A stretch of 45,437 nucleotides of DNA from positions 1-45,437 of the forward strand of contig JAGIBJ010000064.1 of NCBI GenBank assembly GCA_017744415.1. Direction: 5' to 3'. Positions 15,422 through 22,089 of this stretch are shown here, in pieces; the stretch's first letter is position 1; each line of letters starts with the position of its first letter. Below the pieces are notes generated by a model. That model made no database searches, was not told the origin of the DNA, and saw nothing but the letters and a program-made list of their open reading frames with translations. The translations under genes and the position numbers were made by a program. The stretch comes from Solirubrobacteraceae bacterium (GTDB lineage Bacteria > Actinomycetota > Thermoleophilia > Solirubrobacterales > Solirubrobacteraceae).

Positions 15422-17167
15422 ATGCCCACCCTCACGCGCATGGAGGCGCGGGGAGGCAGCGCGACCGCCACCGTGGCGCGGCAGATCCGGATGATCGCCG
15501 TCAGCGTCGTCACTGCCCTTGCCGTCCTCTGCTCGACCGCCGCCGGCGCCGCCCACGCCGCCAGTGCCCCGAGCGACTTCGCGGGCCTCGGCGACTGGAA
15601 CTGGCCGACGGCAGGCGAGTCGCAGCAGCTCGGTGCCGACGGCGTGAAGGCCTTCCGCGCCAACCTCGCCTGGGACTGGGTGGAGCACACGCGGGGCGTG
15701 CGTCGCTGGGGCGGCGTCGACGGGCTGATGCGCGACGCGAGCAGCGGCGGTTACGACCTCCTGCTCGTCCTCAACGGCTGCGTCGCCTGGTCGTGCGGCA
15801 CCACCCGCGTCGCCCCGCAGGCGCCCGAGCAGCGCGCGCAGTACCAGTCGTTCGTCGCCGACGCCGCGGGCCGCTACGGCCAGGGTGGCAGCTACTGGGC
15901 GGCGCACCCCGAGCTGAAGCCGATCCGCATCAGCTGGCAGATCTGGAACGAGGTGAACGTCGGCGCCGACTGGCCCAACCCCACCGCCGCCGGCTACGCC
16001 GATCTCCTCGCCGAGACGTCAGGCACGATCAAGCGCGTGGATCCGTCGGCGCGCGTCGTGTCCGCCGGGCTGGCCGAGATGCCCGCCGTCTCCACCGGCC
16101 AGACGCTCACGCAGTTCCTCACCGGCCTCGAGCAGCAGGCCTCGTTCCGCGGCTCGGCCGACGTGGTCGCCGTGCACGGCTACGCCGAGAACCCCGCCGG
16201 CACCGCGCGCATCCTCGACGCCGCCCGCCGCATCATGCGCGCCGCCGGCGACACCCGCCCGATCTGGGTCACGGAGCTCGGCTGGGCCAGCGGCGGCCCT
16301 GCGCACGCGTTCGTCCGCGATGCCGCCGGCCAGGCCGCGGAGCTTCGCAGCGCCTACGATCTCCTCCTCGGCTGCCGCACCCGCTGGGGCCTCGAGCGTG
16401 CCTACTGGTTCGCGTTGAGCGATGCGACTCCCGCCGGTCTCGGTGAGCCCGACTACTGGGGCATGCACACGGGTCTCATGGACTCGGCGGGCGCGCCGAA
16501 GCCCGCCCTCGACGCCTTCCGCGAGTACCTCGCTGGCCGCGATCTCCCCGGCGGCCGCGGTACCGGCTGCGCCCTGCCCGGCGGCGACGATCCCGCCGCG
16601 ACCGTCATCACCGATCCGGCCGCTGGCCCAGCCCCGGCCGTGCGCATCGTGAAGTCGCCGCAGTACGTCGGCGCCACGGGCCGCGCCGTCGTCGACTTCG
16701 TCACCAGCATGGGCAACGCCGGCAATGCCGAGTGCTCACTGAACGGTGGCGAGTGGCAGCTCTGCGCGACGCCCTACACGCTGCCGCGCAACCTCGGCGA
16801 GGGCACCTACAACGTGCAGGTGCGAGGCGTCGACGCCAATGGCCGCCGCGGCGCTCCGGCCACCGCCACCTGGACCGTCGACCTCACCGCCCCGAAGACG
16901 ATCTTCACGAAGCGCCCGCCGCGGCGCGTGACGAGCAAGGCCGTCACCGTGCGCCTCGGCACCACCACGAGCCGCCGCGCCGCCGTCGCCGAGCAGCTCA
17001 CGTTCCAGTGCAAGCTCAACGCAGGCAAATGGAAGCGTTGCCAGTCACGCTCGCGCATCGCCGCGCTGAAGGTCGGCAAGCAGCGTCTGCGCGTGCGGGC
17101 CGTCGACGCCGCCGGCAACGTCGATCCGCGCGGCGCGCTGGCGACGTTCACCGTCGGCCGGCGCTAG
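15422..17167 (+). CDS. Secreted clan GH-A type glycoside hydrolase-like protein with C-terminal Ig-like repeats
   Basis: 581 residues from the ATG at 15422 (a TTG at 15416 and ATGs at 15440 and 15494 are alternatives). The signal peptide core is MIAVSVVTALAVLCST, with cleavage near AAHA. The barrel region (~50-390) includes FRANLAWDWVEHTRG, YGQGGSYWAAHPELK, WQIWNEVNVGADWP (Pro replaced by Val, acid/base Glu kept) and IWVTELGWASGG (nucleophile Glu). Two Ig-like repeats with a paired Cys pattern follow (~420-581): CSLNGGEWQLC and CKLNAGKWKRC, each ending in V-R-x-V-D-A-x-G. These are common in secreted proteins of this bacterial group. The stop codon shares a CTAG with the stop of the convergent phosphatase gene. 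Confidence 0.87.
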   Translation: MPTLTRMEARGGSATATVARQIRMIAVSVVTALAVLCSTAAGAAHAASAPSDFAGLGDWNWPTAGESQQLGADGVKAFRANLAWDWVEHTRGVRRWGGVDGLMRDASSGGYDLLLVLNGCVAWSCGTTRVAPQAPEQRAQYQSFVADAAGRYGQGGSYWAAHPELKPIRISWQIWNEVNVGADWPNPTAAGYADLLAETSGTIKRVDPSARVVSAGLAEMPAVSTGQTLTQFLTGLEQQASFRGSADVVAVHGYAENPAGTARILDAARRIMRAAGDTRPIWVTELGWASGGPAHAFVRDAAGQAAELRSAYDLLLGCRTRWGLERAYWFALSDATPAGLGEPDYWGMHTGLMDSAGAPKPALDAFREYLAGRDLPGGRGTGCALPGGDDPAATVITDPAAGPAPAVRIVKSPQYVGATGRAVVDFVTSMGNAGNAECSLNGGEWQLCATPYTLPRNLGEGTYNVQVRGVDANGRRGAPATATWTVDLTAPKTIFTKRPPRRVTSKAVTVRLGTTTSRRAAVAEQLTFQCKLNAGKWKRCQSRSRIAALKVGKQRLRVRAVDAAGNVDPRGALATFTVGRR

Positions 17168-17916
17168 CGGCGGCCGAAGAGTCCCCGCCTCGGCTGGGCC
17201 GGGCGCGGCGGGAGCTCCTCGCCCGCGAGCAGCGCGGACGGCACCTGCTCGCACGCCCACTCGGTGAGCCAGGCGAAGCCGGCAGCCTTGAGCGGGGCTG
17301 CGAGGCCGGGTGGGCGGCGACGCGCGTCGTGCGCATCGGAGGAGACGACGTGCACGAGATCCGCGTCGACCATCGCCTTCGCGAGCCGGCTCACGGTGCG
17401 GCCGAAATCGCCGGCGAGCGCACTCGCCGTCACTTGCACGCGGGCCCCGTGCTGCACCAGCTCGGCGAGCAGCGGGGGATCGTTGTGGAAGGCAGCGCAG
17501 CGCTCGGGGTGCGCGAGCAGGATCTTGTGGCCGCGGGCCTGGAGCGTGTGGACGAGCGACCCGAGCCGGGGCACGTCGGTGGCGAGCGGCGGCTCGAGGA
17601 GGAGCCAGCCCGAGTCGCCGAGGTGGAGGGCTTGGAGCTCGGGGTCGTCGAGCTCGATCGCACGGGCGAGCGCCACCTCGGCGCCCGGCCGAAGCTCGAG
17701 CGGGATGCCGGCGGCGGCGAGGTCTCCGGCGAGCGACTGGGTCCAGCCCGTGATGGCCTCGCCTGTGTTGCGCGGGTAGCCATGCGAGGCGTGCGGGGTA
17801 CAGACGACGGTGTGGACGCCGGCCGCGACCTGTTCGCGGGCGAAGTCGAGGGCCTCGGCGACGTTCGCCGGTCCGTCGTCGACCCCGGGAAGGAGGTGGC
17901 AGTGCAGGTCGATCAC
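17164..17916 (-). CDS. CpsB/YwqE-like PHP-domain tyrosine-protein phosphatase
   Basis: 250 residues, GTG start at 17916 with AGGA 7 nt upstream. The N-terminus MIDLHCHLLPGVDDGP is the metal-binding HxH plus DDG signature of Wzb/CpsB-type PHP phosphatases. Further metal-ligand motifs follow in order: CTPHASHGYP (~40-48), LRPGAEV (~77), LLAHPERC (~133-140) and VVSSDAHDARRR (~190-200). Family members dephosphorylate the tyrosine kinase (Wzc/CpsD) that controls capsule or exopolysaccharide chain length. No such kinase is visible here. Its position beside the GH-like and GT-C-like genes supports a role in surface polysaccharide control. The stops of this gene and the convergent gene share CTAG (17164-17167). 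Confidence 0.9.
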   Translation of the reverse strand: MIDLHCHLLPGVDDGPANVAEALDFAREQVAAGVHTVVCTPHASHGYPRNTGEAITGWTQSLAGDLAAAGIPLELRPGAEVALARAIELDDPELQALHLGDSGWLLLEPPLATDVPRLGSLVHTLQARGHKILLAHPERCAAFHNDPPLLAELVQHGARVQVTASALAGDFGRTVSRLAKAMVDADLVHVVSSDAHDARRRPPGLAAPLKAAGFAWLTEWACEQVPSALLAGEELPPRPAQPRRGLFGRR

Positions 17917-17962
17917 GGCTGCGTCCTACGGTACGAGGTCGCGTCGTGGCCTGCGCACGGTG

Positions 17963-18733
17963 CTAGCGATCTTGCTGGCGCTCCCAGATGAGCCGCAGGC
18001 CCTTGAGGGTGAGGTCGGGGTCGACCTCGTCGATCGTTTCGCAGAACGGCGCGATCGTCTGCGCGAGGCCGCCCGTGGCCAGTACCGAGAAGCTGTGGTC
18101 GAGCTCGTCGCGGAGGCGGTCGATGATCCCGTCGACGGCGCTGCTGAAGCCGTAGAGCACGCCCGCGCGAATGGCCTCGACGGTCGATTTGCCGACCACC
18201 TGCCGGGGCGGGAGGAGATCGATCTTCGGGAGCTTGGCGCCGCGCTCGGACAGGGCCTCGAGTGAGATCTCCACGCCGGGCTGGATCAGGCCGCCCAGGT
18301 GTTCGCCGGCCTCGCTGACGACGTCGTACGTGATGGCCGTGCCGAAGTCGACGACGACGCAGGCGCCCTTGATCTGCTCGTAGGCCGCGACGGCGTTCAC
18401 GAGCCGGTCGGCGCCGAGCTCGCGCGGGTTGTCGAGGCGGATCGGCATGCCGGTCTTCACGCCGGGGCCGACGATCACCGTCTCGTGGCCGAGATAACGC
18501 TCGCCCACCTGGGCCCACTCAGGAGCGAGCTCGGGGACGGTCGACGAGACGATCGAGCCGTCGAGCTGACTGAGCTCCACGCCACGCAGCCGCAGGAGCG
18601 AGCGTAGGGACGCGCCGAGCTGATCGGCGGTGGACTGCCGGATCGTCGACATCCGCCAGTGCTCGACGAGCTCGTCACCGCGGTAGGTGCCGAAGTGCGT
18701 CTGGGTATTGCCGACATCGACGACGAGGAGCAC
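17963..18733 (-). CDS. coaX: Type III pantothenate kinase
   Basis: 256 residues from the GTG at 18733, the usual CoaX length; the longer open frame upstream is not coding-like. It phosphorylates pantothenate, the first step of coenzyme A synthesis, in the cytoplasm. Motifs are the N-terminal ATP-binding DVGNTQTHFG (6-15), PxxLGADRLVNAVAAY-type region (~95-112), VVDFGTAITYDVV (~120-132) with the catalytic Asp region, and GGLIQPGVEISL (~142-153). CATACT sits 6 nt before the GTG and no ribosome-binding site is visible, so it is probably a leaderless transcript. In many actinomycetes coaX lies near folate or ftsH genes, as here. Assignment is firm. Confidence 0.95.
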   Translation of the reverse strand: MLLVVDVGNTQTHFGTYRGDELVEHWRMSTIRQSTADQLGASLRSLLRLRGVELSQLDGSIVSSTVPELAPEWAQVGERYLGHETVIVGPGVKTGMPIRLDNPRELGADRLVNAVAAYEQIKGACVVVDFGTAITYDVVSEAGEHLGGLIQPGVEISLEALSERGAKLPKIDLLPPRQVVGKSTVEAIRAGVLYGFSSAVDGIIDRLRDELDHSFSVLATGGLAQTIAPFCETIDEVDPDLTLKGLRLIWERQQDR

Positions 18734-18739
18734 GGCGCC

Positions 18740-18745
18740 AGTATG
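18740..18745 (-). promoter_or_regulatory. Candidate -10 of coaX (leaderless)
   Basis: CATACT reads on the minus strand 6 nt before the GTG start at 18733, the spacing expected if transcription starts at the first base of the start codon. Confidence 0.4.
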
Positions 18746-18783
18746 GCGGATCGGCCCCGTCCGGCTCGGTGGCCCCGATGCGT

Positions 18784-18820
18784 CTCGGTCGCAGGCCGTG
18801 CGGGGCGGCCTGCGACCGAG
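18784..18820. terminator. Perfect 14-bp stem hairpin upstream of coaX
   Basis: CTCGGTCGCAGGCC and its exact reverse complement are separated by a 9-nt loop. The hairpin lies between the end of the 31-codon ORF (18846) and the coaX promoter. No T-tract follows on either strand, so it may be a terminator, an attenuator or a protein-binding hairpin. Confidence 0.5.
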
Positions 18821-18845
18821 TGCGTATCCCTGGACCGGCGTGGGC

Positions 18846-18941
18846 TCAGATGAGCTGGATGGCGGCGAGCGCCAGCAAAGTCCAACCGAGCACGGCCACG
18901 AGAGCCGCCGCAGCCACGCCGGTGATGCGTGCGTGATCCAT
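18846..18941 (-). CDS. 31-residue single-span membrane peptide (small ORF)
   Basis: An ATG at 18941 and TGA at 18846 define 31 residues. The start MDHARITG is polar, followed by a ~20-residue hydrophobic helix (AAAALVAVLGWTLLALAA) and IQLI at the end. GGA sits 8 nt upstream of the ATG, and TAGGTT (18952-18957) lies 10 nt upstream as a possible -10. The strong 14-bp hairpin at 18784-18820 follows as a likely terminator. So promoter, start, compact ORF and hairpin form a self-contained unit. It resembles many uncharacterised small membrane proteins; no function can be assigned, and it may be a chance ORF. Confidence 0.5.
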   Translation of the reverse strand: MDHARITGVAAAALVAVLGWTLLALAAIQLI

Positions 18942-19210
18942 GGTGATTTCCAACCTAACCCCAGGTTCGGCGCTCCGGCGTTCCGGTGCATCGGCAGTCC
19001 GGGTCTGCCCGCGCCCACGTCGCCCGATCACGTGACGCCCCGCACACATGGAGGGACGGCGCGCGGCCAATCTGGACTTCAGGGGGACAACGCGCGACTG
19101 GCACCAATGGCGCGTCGTTGGCGCATTCGTCGCCGATCCGGGGTAATCGCGGTTGCGGAACGTTTGATCCGCGTCACGCGCGGCGTTCGCCGGAGGCCGA
19201 CGCGAGCGGT

Positions 19211-19888
19211 TCAGCGGCGCTTCGCGGAACTCGGCCCGAGCGTCAGCGCAGCCGCGATCGCAAGCCACGCGAAGCCGACGAGGTACGCGGCGACGACATC
19301 GCTCACGAAGTGCGCGATCGCGATCACGCGGGCGGGCCCCATCAGGGCCGCGAGGCCAGCGAGCGGGAGAGCGATGTCGGTGCGGCCGTCGCGGCGGGCG
19401 AGGACGGCGAGGGCGCCAAAGGTGACGACCGCGTAGACCGTGTGCCCACTCGGATAGTTGAGCGCGTCGGCGCCGTGCATCTCGACCATCAGGGGCGTCG
19501 GGCCCGAGAGCACCTTCAGCGCGGCGTTGACGAGCACGCCGGCCGCGGAGAGGACCACGAAGCCTGCGCCGCGCGCACCCTCCGCCCGGAAGGCATAGAG
19601 CACACCGAGCAGCACGGTGGCGATCGCGATGACGGGCGATGCGATCACTGAGAAGAAGATCGTCGTGTCGAGCACCGGCAGCGGTTGCAGCCAAGGGAAG
19701 TCCTCGTGCGTGAGCACCCAGCGGTCGCCGGGGAGTGGGCCGACCCATTCCAGCGAGCACCGCAGCGCGATCACGAGCACGGCGCAGAGCGCTGCGAACC
19801 CGAGGGCGGCTGCGAGGCTCGGCGCACGGCCGGCCAGGAGCCCGGTCACCGAGCCCGCCGTCCCGTTGCGCCTGCTCGTCGCCGTCAC
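19211..19888 (-). CDS. PAP2-family membrane phosphatase
   Basis: 225 residues from the GTG at 19888, which has AGGA 7 nt upstream. The frame continues upstream only through the repeat array and is not coding-like there. About five hydrophobic helices are visible. The three PAP2 phosphatase motifs appear as KVLSGPTP (~125-132; usual K-x6-R-P, here with Thr-Pro), NYPSGHT (~144-150, with the acid/base His) and ARVIAIAHFVSDVVA (~180-194; the nucleophilic His and the Asp of S/A-R-x5-H-x3-D). Relatives remove phosphate from undecaprenyl diphosphate or phosphatidic acids at the outer membrane face. A role in carrier-lipid recycling for the nearby surface-glycan genes is an inference. Confidence 0.88.
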   Translation of the reverse strand: MTATSRRNGTAGSVTGLLAGRAPSLAAALGFAALCAVLVIALRCSLEWVGPLPGDRWVLTHEDFPWLQPLPVLDTTIFFSVIASPVIAIATVLLGVLYAFRAEGARGAGFVVLSAAGVLVNAALKVLSGPTPLMVEMHGADALNYPSGHTVYAVVTFGALAVLARRDGRTDIALPLAGLAALMGPARVIAIAHFVSDVVAAYLVGFAWLAIAAALTLGPSSAKRR

Positions 19889-19925
19889 TCCCCCATCCTG
19901 CCCGATTCCCGCCCGGCGACCTCCC

Positions 19926-20027
19926 GTCACGCGCGTTACCGCAGGCCCCCCGGGGGCACTCCCGTCACGCGCGTTACCGCAGGGCCCCCCGGGGGGCACT
20001 TTCGTCACGCGCGTTACCGCAGGGCCC
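19926..20027 (+). repeat. Three tandem copies of the dispersed ~39-bp repeat (intergenic)
   Basis: The core GTCACGCGCGTTACCGCAGG starts at 19926, 19964 and 20004 (periods 38 and 40). The linkers are G/C palindromes (GCCCCCCGGGGGGC in the second). The core GTCACGCGCGTTAC is itself a palindrome apart from one base pair. The array fills the space between the PAP2 start and the GST gene promoter. The same family recurs at 23497, 24352, 35096 and 35600. Confidence 0.9.
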
Positions 20028-20038
20028 AAGGCGCGACT

Positions 20039-20057
20039 AACTGACTGTTGGTCAGTT
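20039..20057. promoter_or_regulatory. Operator-like palindrome AACTGAC-N5-GTCAGTT
   Basis: Perfect 7-bp arms separated by TGTTG lie just upstream of the -10 hexamer of the GST-like gene, between the presumed -35 and -10. The size and form are those of TetR-family operators; no such regulator is encoded in the window. Confidence 0.55.
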
Positions 20058-20064
20058 GGCGTGG

Positions 20065-20070
20065 TACGGT
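20065..20070 (+). promoter_or_regulatory. Candidate -10 of the GST-like gene (leaderless)
   Basis: TACGGT ends exactly 7 nt before the ATG at 20078, with CTGACT (20041-20046) 18 nt upstream as a possible -35. No Shine-Dalgarno sequence is present. Confidence 0.45.
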
Positions 20071-20077
20071 GGCCGGC

Positions 20078-20839
20078 ATGCGCCACACGCTGCATGTGAT
20101 CAACGGTTCGCATCCCTGCACCGCGGTGTTGCGAGGCTTTGAGCTCAAGGGCATCGACGTGCGGCTCGTCGAGTACATGCCGCCGACGCACCCGCTGATC
20201 CTCAAGGCGCGGTTCGGCGTGAGTCGCGTGCCGCTGCTCGTACTCGAAGGCGGCGAGGTGGTGCCCGGGTCGCGGCGCATCATGCAACGCCTCGACGCCC
20301 TGCAGCCCGAACCGCCGCTGTACCCCCGCGAGCGGATCGCGGCCGTCGAGGAGGCCGACCGGTGGGGCGACGAGGTGCTGCAGGGCGTGTCGCGGCGTCT
20401 GCTCTGGTGGGCCGTGAAGCACACCCCGCGCGCGCTCGCGTCGTTCCAGGCCGGGAGCCGCCTCCCTACCCTGCCGGCGCCGATCGTCCGGCTGGCGGCA
20501 CCGCTCGTCGTGGCCGGTGAGGGCCGACTGAACGGGATCACGGCCGAGATCGTCCGGGACGACGCGGCCACACTCCCGGCACTCCTGGCCAAGCTCGACG
20601 AGTTCTCGGCCGACGGTGCCTTCGGAACGGCGACGCCGACCGCCGCCGACCTGCAGATCGGCGCGTCCCTACAGCTACTGCGCGCGATCGAAGACCTGCG
20701 GCCCATCGTCGACGCCAACCCGCTCGCCCGCGAGATTGCCCGCTGGCTGCCGCCGTCGCCGGGAAGCGTGCCGAAGGGCTCGCTCCCGGCCGACCTCGTC
20801 GAGCTGGCGAGCGCGGCGGCACCGGCGCCGGCCACGTAG
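20078..20839 (+). CDS. Glutathione S-transferase-like protein (thioredoxin-fold N-terminus)
   Basis: 253 residues from the ATG at 20078. Residues 1-78 fit a GST N-terminal thioredoxin-fold domain: HTLHVINGSHPCTAVLRGFELKG (Ser/Cys near the active-site position), the cis-Pro signature SRVPLLVLEGGEVVPGS (~48-64) and a QRLDAL helix. The remainder is an all-helical C-terminal domain (LDEFSADGAFGTATPTAADLQIGASLQLL, the usual N-capping D of GSTs). Actinomycetes generally use mycothiol rather than glutathione, so the true thiol cofactor is open. A palindromic operator-like site and a leaderless promoter precede the gene, suggesting induction by a small molecule. Confidence 0.82.
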   Translation: MRHTLHVINGSHPCTAVLRGFELKGIDVRLVEYMPPTHPLILKARFGVSRVPLLVLEGGEVVPGSRRIMQRLDALQPEPPLYPRERIAAVEEADRWGDEVLQGVSRRLLWWAVKHTPRALASFQAGSRLPTLPAPIVRLAAPLVVAGEGRLNGITAEIVRDDAATLPALLAKLDEFSADGAFGTATPTAADLQIGASLQLLRAIEDLRPIVDANPLAREIARWLPPSPGSVPKGSLPADLVELASAAAPAPAT

Positions 20840-20914
20840 GCGTTCGAGACGATTCGCCACCCGCGCCGGCCGCGTCGGCGCTCGAGGCGATCTGCCGCCT
20901 CGCCGATCCGGCCG
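20825..20914 (+). repeat. Degenerate 38-bp reiteration of the GST gene 3' end
   Basis: The segment ending GCGCCGGCCACG at the stop codon is echoed downstream by two degenerate copies (GGCGTTCGAGACGATTCGCC at 20839 and GGCGCTCGAGGCGATCTGCC at 20877). The spacing is 38 bp. It fills the 75-bp gap to folK. Confidence 0.45.
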
Positions 20915-21436
20915 CTAGCCGACGGTGAGGGGCGGGCCCTCGCGGCGCACGCCCTCATCGAGCGGGAGCTGCGCGAGCGCATCGGCGAGCGAGGCGCCCT
21001 CGGGCGTGCGGAGCTCGAAGTCGAGCTCCAGCAGTGGGACCAGCACGAAACGGCGCGAGGTGGCCTGCTCGTGCGGGAGGGTGAGCCGTTCGTGTCGAAA
21101 CGGCGCGTCGCCCAGCAGCAACACGTCGATGTCGAGTGCGCGCGGACCGTCCTTCACGTACCCGGGCTCACCGGCCAGCACACGGCCGCGTGCACGCTCG
21201 ATGGCCTTGCAGGCGTCGAGGAGGCCCAGGGCGCCAAGGTCGGTCTCGATCTCGAGGCAGGCGTTGAGGAACGCCGGCTGATCGAGCACCTCGCCGACCG
21301 GGTCGGTGTCGTACGTCGACGAACTCCGCACGACGCGCACGCCGTGGAGCGGGAGCTGGTCGGTCGCCCACTGCAGCTGCGCGCGGCGGTCGCCGACGTT
21401 CGAGCCGAGGCCGAGGAATCCGCGTTCGCCGGTCAT
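20915..21436 (-). CDS. folK: 2-amino-4-hydroxy-6-hydroxymethyldihydropteridine pyrophosphokinase
   Basis: 173 residues, typical HPPK length. It transfers pyrophosphate from ATP to 6-hydroxymethyl-dihydropterin, just before dihydropteroate synthase in folate synthesis. Motifs are GFLGLGSNVGDRRAQL (6-21), SSTYDTDPVG (~38-47), PAFLNACLEIET (~53-64), GPRALDIDVLLLGD (~97-110, the signature with the Mg-binding Asp pair) and LTLPHEQATSRRFVLVPLLEL (~117-138). Its ATG overlaps the stop of the upstream MBL-like gene by 4 nt, so translation is coupled. It is the last gene of the folate operon. Assignment is firm. Confidence 0.96.
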   Translation of the reverse strand: MTGERGFLGLGSNVGDRRAQLQWATDQLPLHGVRVVRSSSTYDTDPVGEVLDQPAFLNACLEIETDLGALGLLDACKAIERARGRVLAGEPGYVKDGPRALDIDVLLLGDAPFRHERLTLPHEQATSRRFVLVPLLELDFELRTPEGASLADALAQLPLDEGVRREGPPLTVG

Positions 21437-22041
21437 TTTTCCTTGCCGTTGCCGACGAACGCACGGAGGCCGCGAGCGATGAGCAGGGCGTCACGGCGCC
21501 GATGCTGGTAGGCGGCCGCGATCGCGGTGGCGGCATCGGTGTGGACGGGCTTGCCATGGCCGACGAGCAGGTGCTGCACAGGGAGATGGTCGCCGACCTT
21601 CACGCGTGCCTGGCGGAGCATCGGGTGAACGCCGACGGTGTCGCCGGAGAGTGCGAAGTACTCGTTGGTGCCGAGGAGCTCCGCGACGACGAGCGTGCCG
21701 GTATCGGCGAACCAGAGTGCCCGCTCGCGCCACCGCTTGGCGTTGACCACCTTGAACACCTGCACGCCCGCGATCGGGAGCTCATCGGGCAGGCGGTAGA
21801 GCGGGATGTCGTAGTGCTGGGCGAGGGCGTGACAGGCGCGCGGGTGGCGGTCGAGTAGCTGGATCACGCCACCGAATTCGCCGAGCTGGCGGGCGTGTTC
21901 GATGGCCTCGGGGACGTCGACGGGGTCGATCAGCCATACCTTGCCGTCAGCGACGACCGCGCTGGATCCACGCCGCATCCACTCACGCATCACCCACGTG
22001 AGCCCGTGCTCGAAGGGGTAGAGATCGGCGGCGGGAGCCAT
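21433..22041 (-). CDS. Metallo-beta-lactamase-like fold protein, metal motif not intact
   Basis: 202 residues from the ATG at 22041. The sequence follows the MBL fold order: SSAVVADGKVWLIDPVDVPEA (~26-46), a strand-helix with GGVIQLLDRHPRACHALAQH (~57-76) where HxHxDH would be expected, LWFADTGTLVVAELLGTNEYFAL (~108-130) and HLLVGHGKPVHTDAATAIAAA (~157-177). The HxHxDH motif is reduced to DRHPRACH, so it may bind metal poorly or act as a non-hydrolytic relative. TAGGGT ends 8 nt before the ATG, suggesting its own leaderless promoter. It lies between the thioesterase gene and folK, overlapping the latter by 4 nt. The substrate is unknown. Confidence 0.75.
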   Translation of the reverse strand: MAPAADLYPFEHGLTWVMREWMRRGSSAVVADGKVWLIDPVDVPEAIEHARQLGEFGGVIQLLDRHPRACHALAQHYDIPLYRLPDELPIAGVQVFKVVNAKRWRERALWFADTGTLVVAELLGTNEYFALSGDTVGVHPMLRQARVKVGDHLPVQHLLVGHGKPVHTDAATAIAAAYQHRRRDALLIARGLRAFVGNGKEK

Positions 22042-22049
22042 CGGCGCGA

Positions 22050-22055
22050 ACCCTA
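22050..22055 (-). promoter_or_regulatory. Candidate -10 of the MBL-like gene (leaderless)
   Basis: TAGGGT reads on the minus strand 8 nt before the ATG at 22041, in the 48-bp gap after the thioesterase stop. Confidence 0.4.
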
Positions 22056-22089
22056 GTGGTCGGCGCCTGGCCGCGGGCGGCCGGGCCGG

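Noticed and set aside
18942-19210. RNA gene or riboswitch in the 269-bp gap upstream of the 31-codon ORF
   Set aside because: No tRNA-like cloverleaf, conserved riboswitch core or strong hairpin was seen apart from the hexamer at 18952.
19926-20027. Insertion sequence or transposon end
   Set aside because: No transposase gene, no flanking target duplication and no terminal inverted repeats at the array edges.
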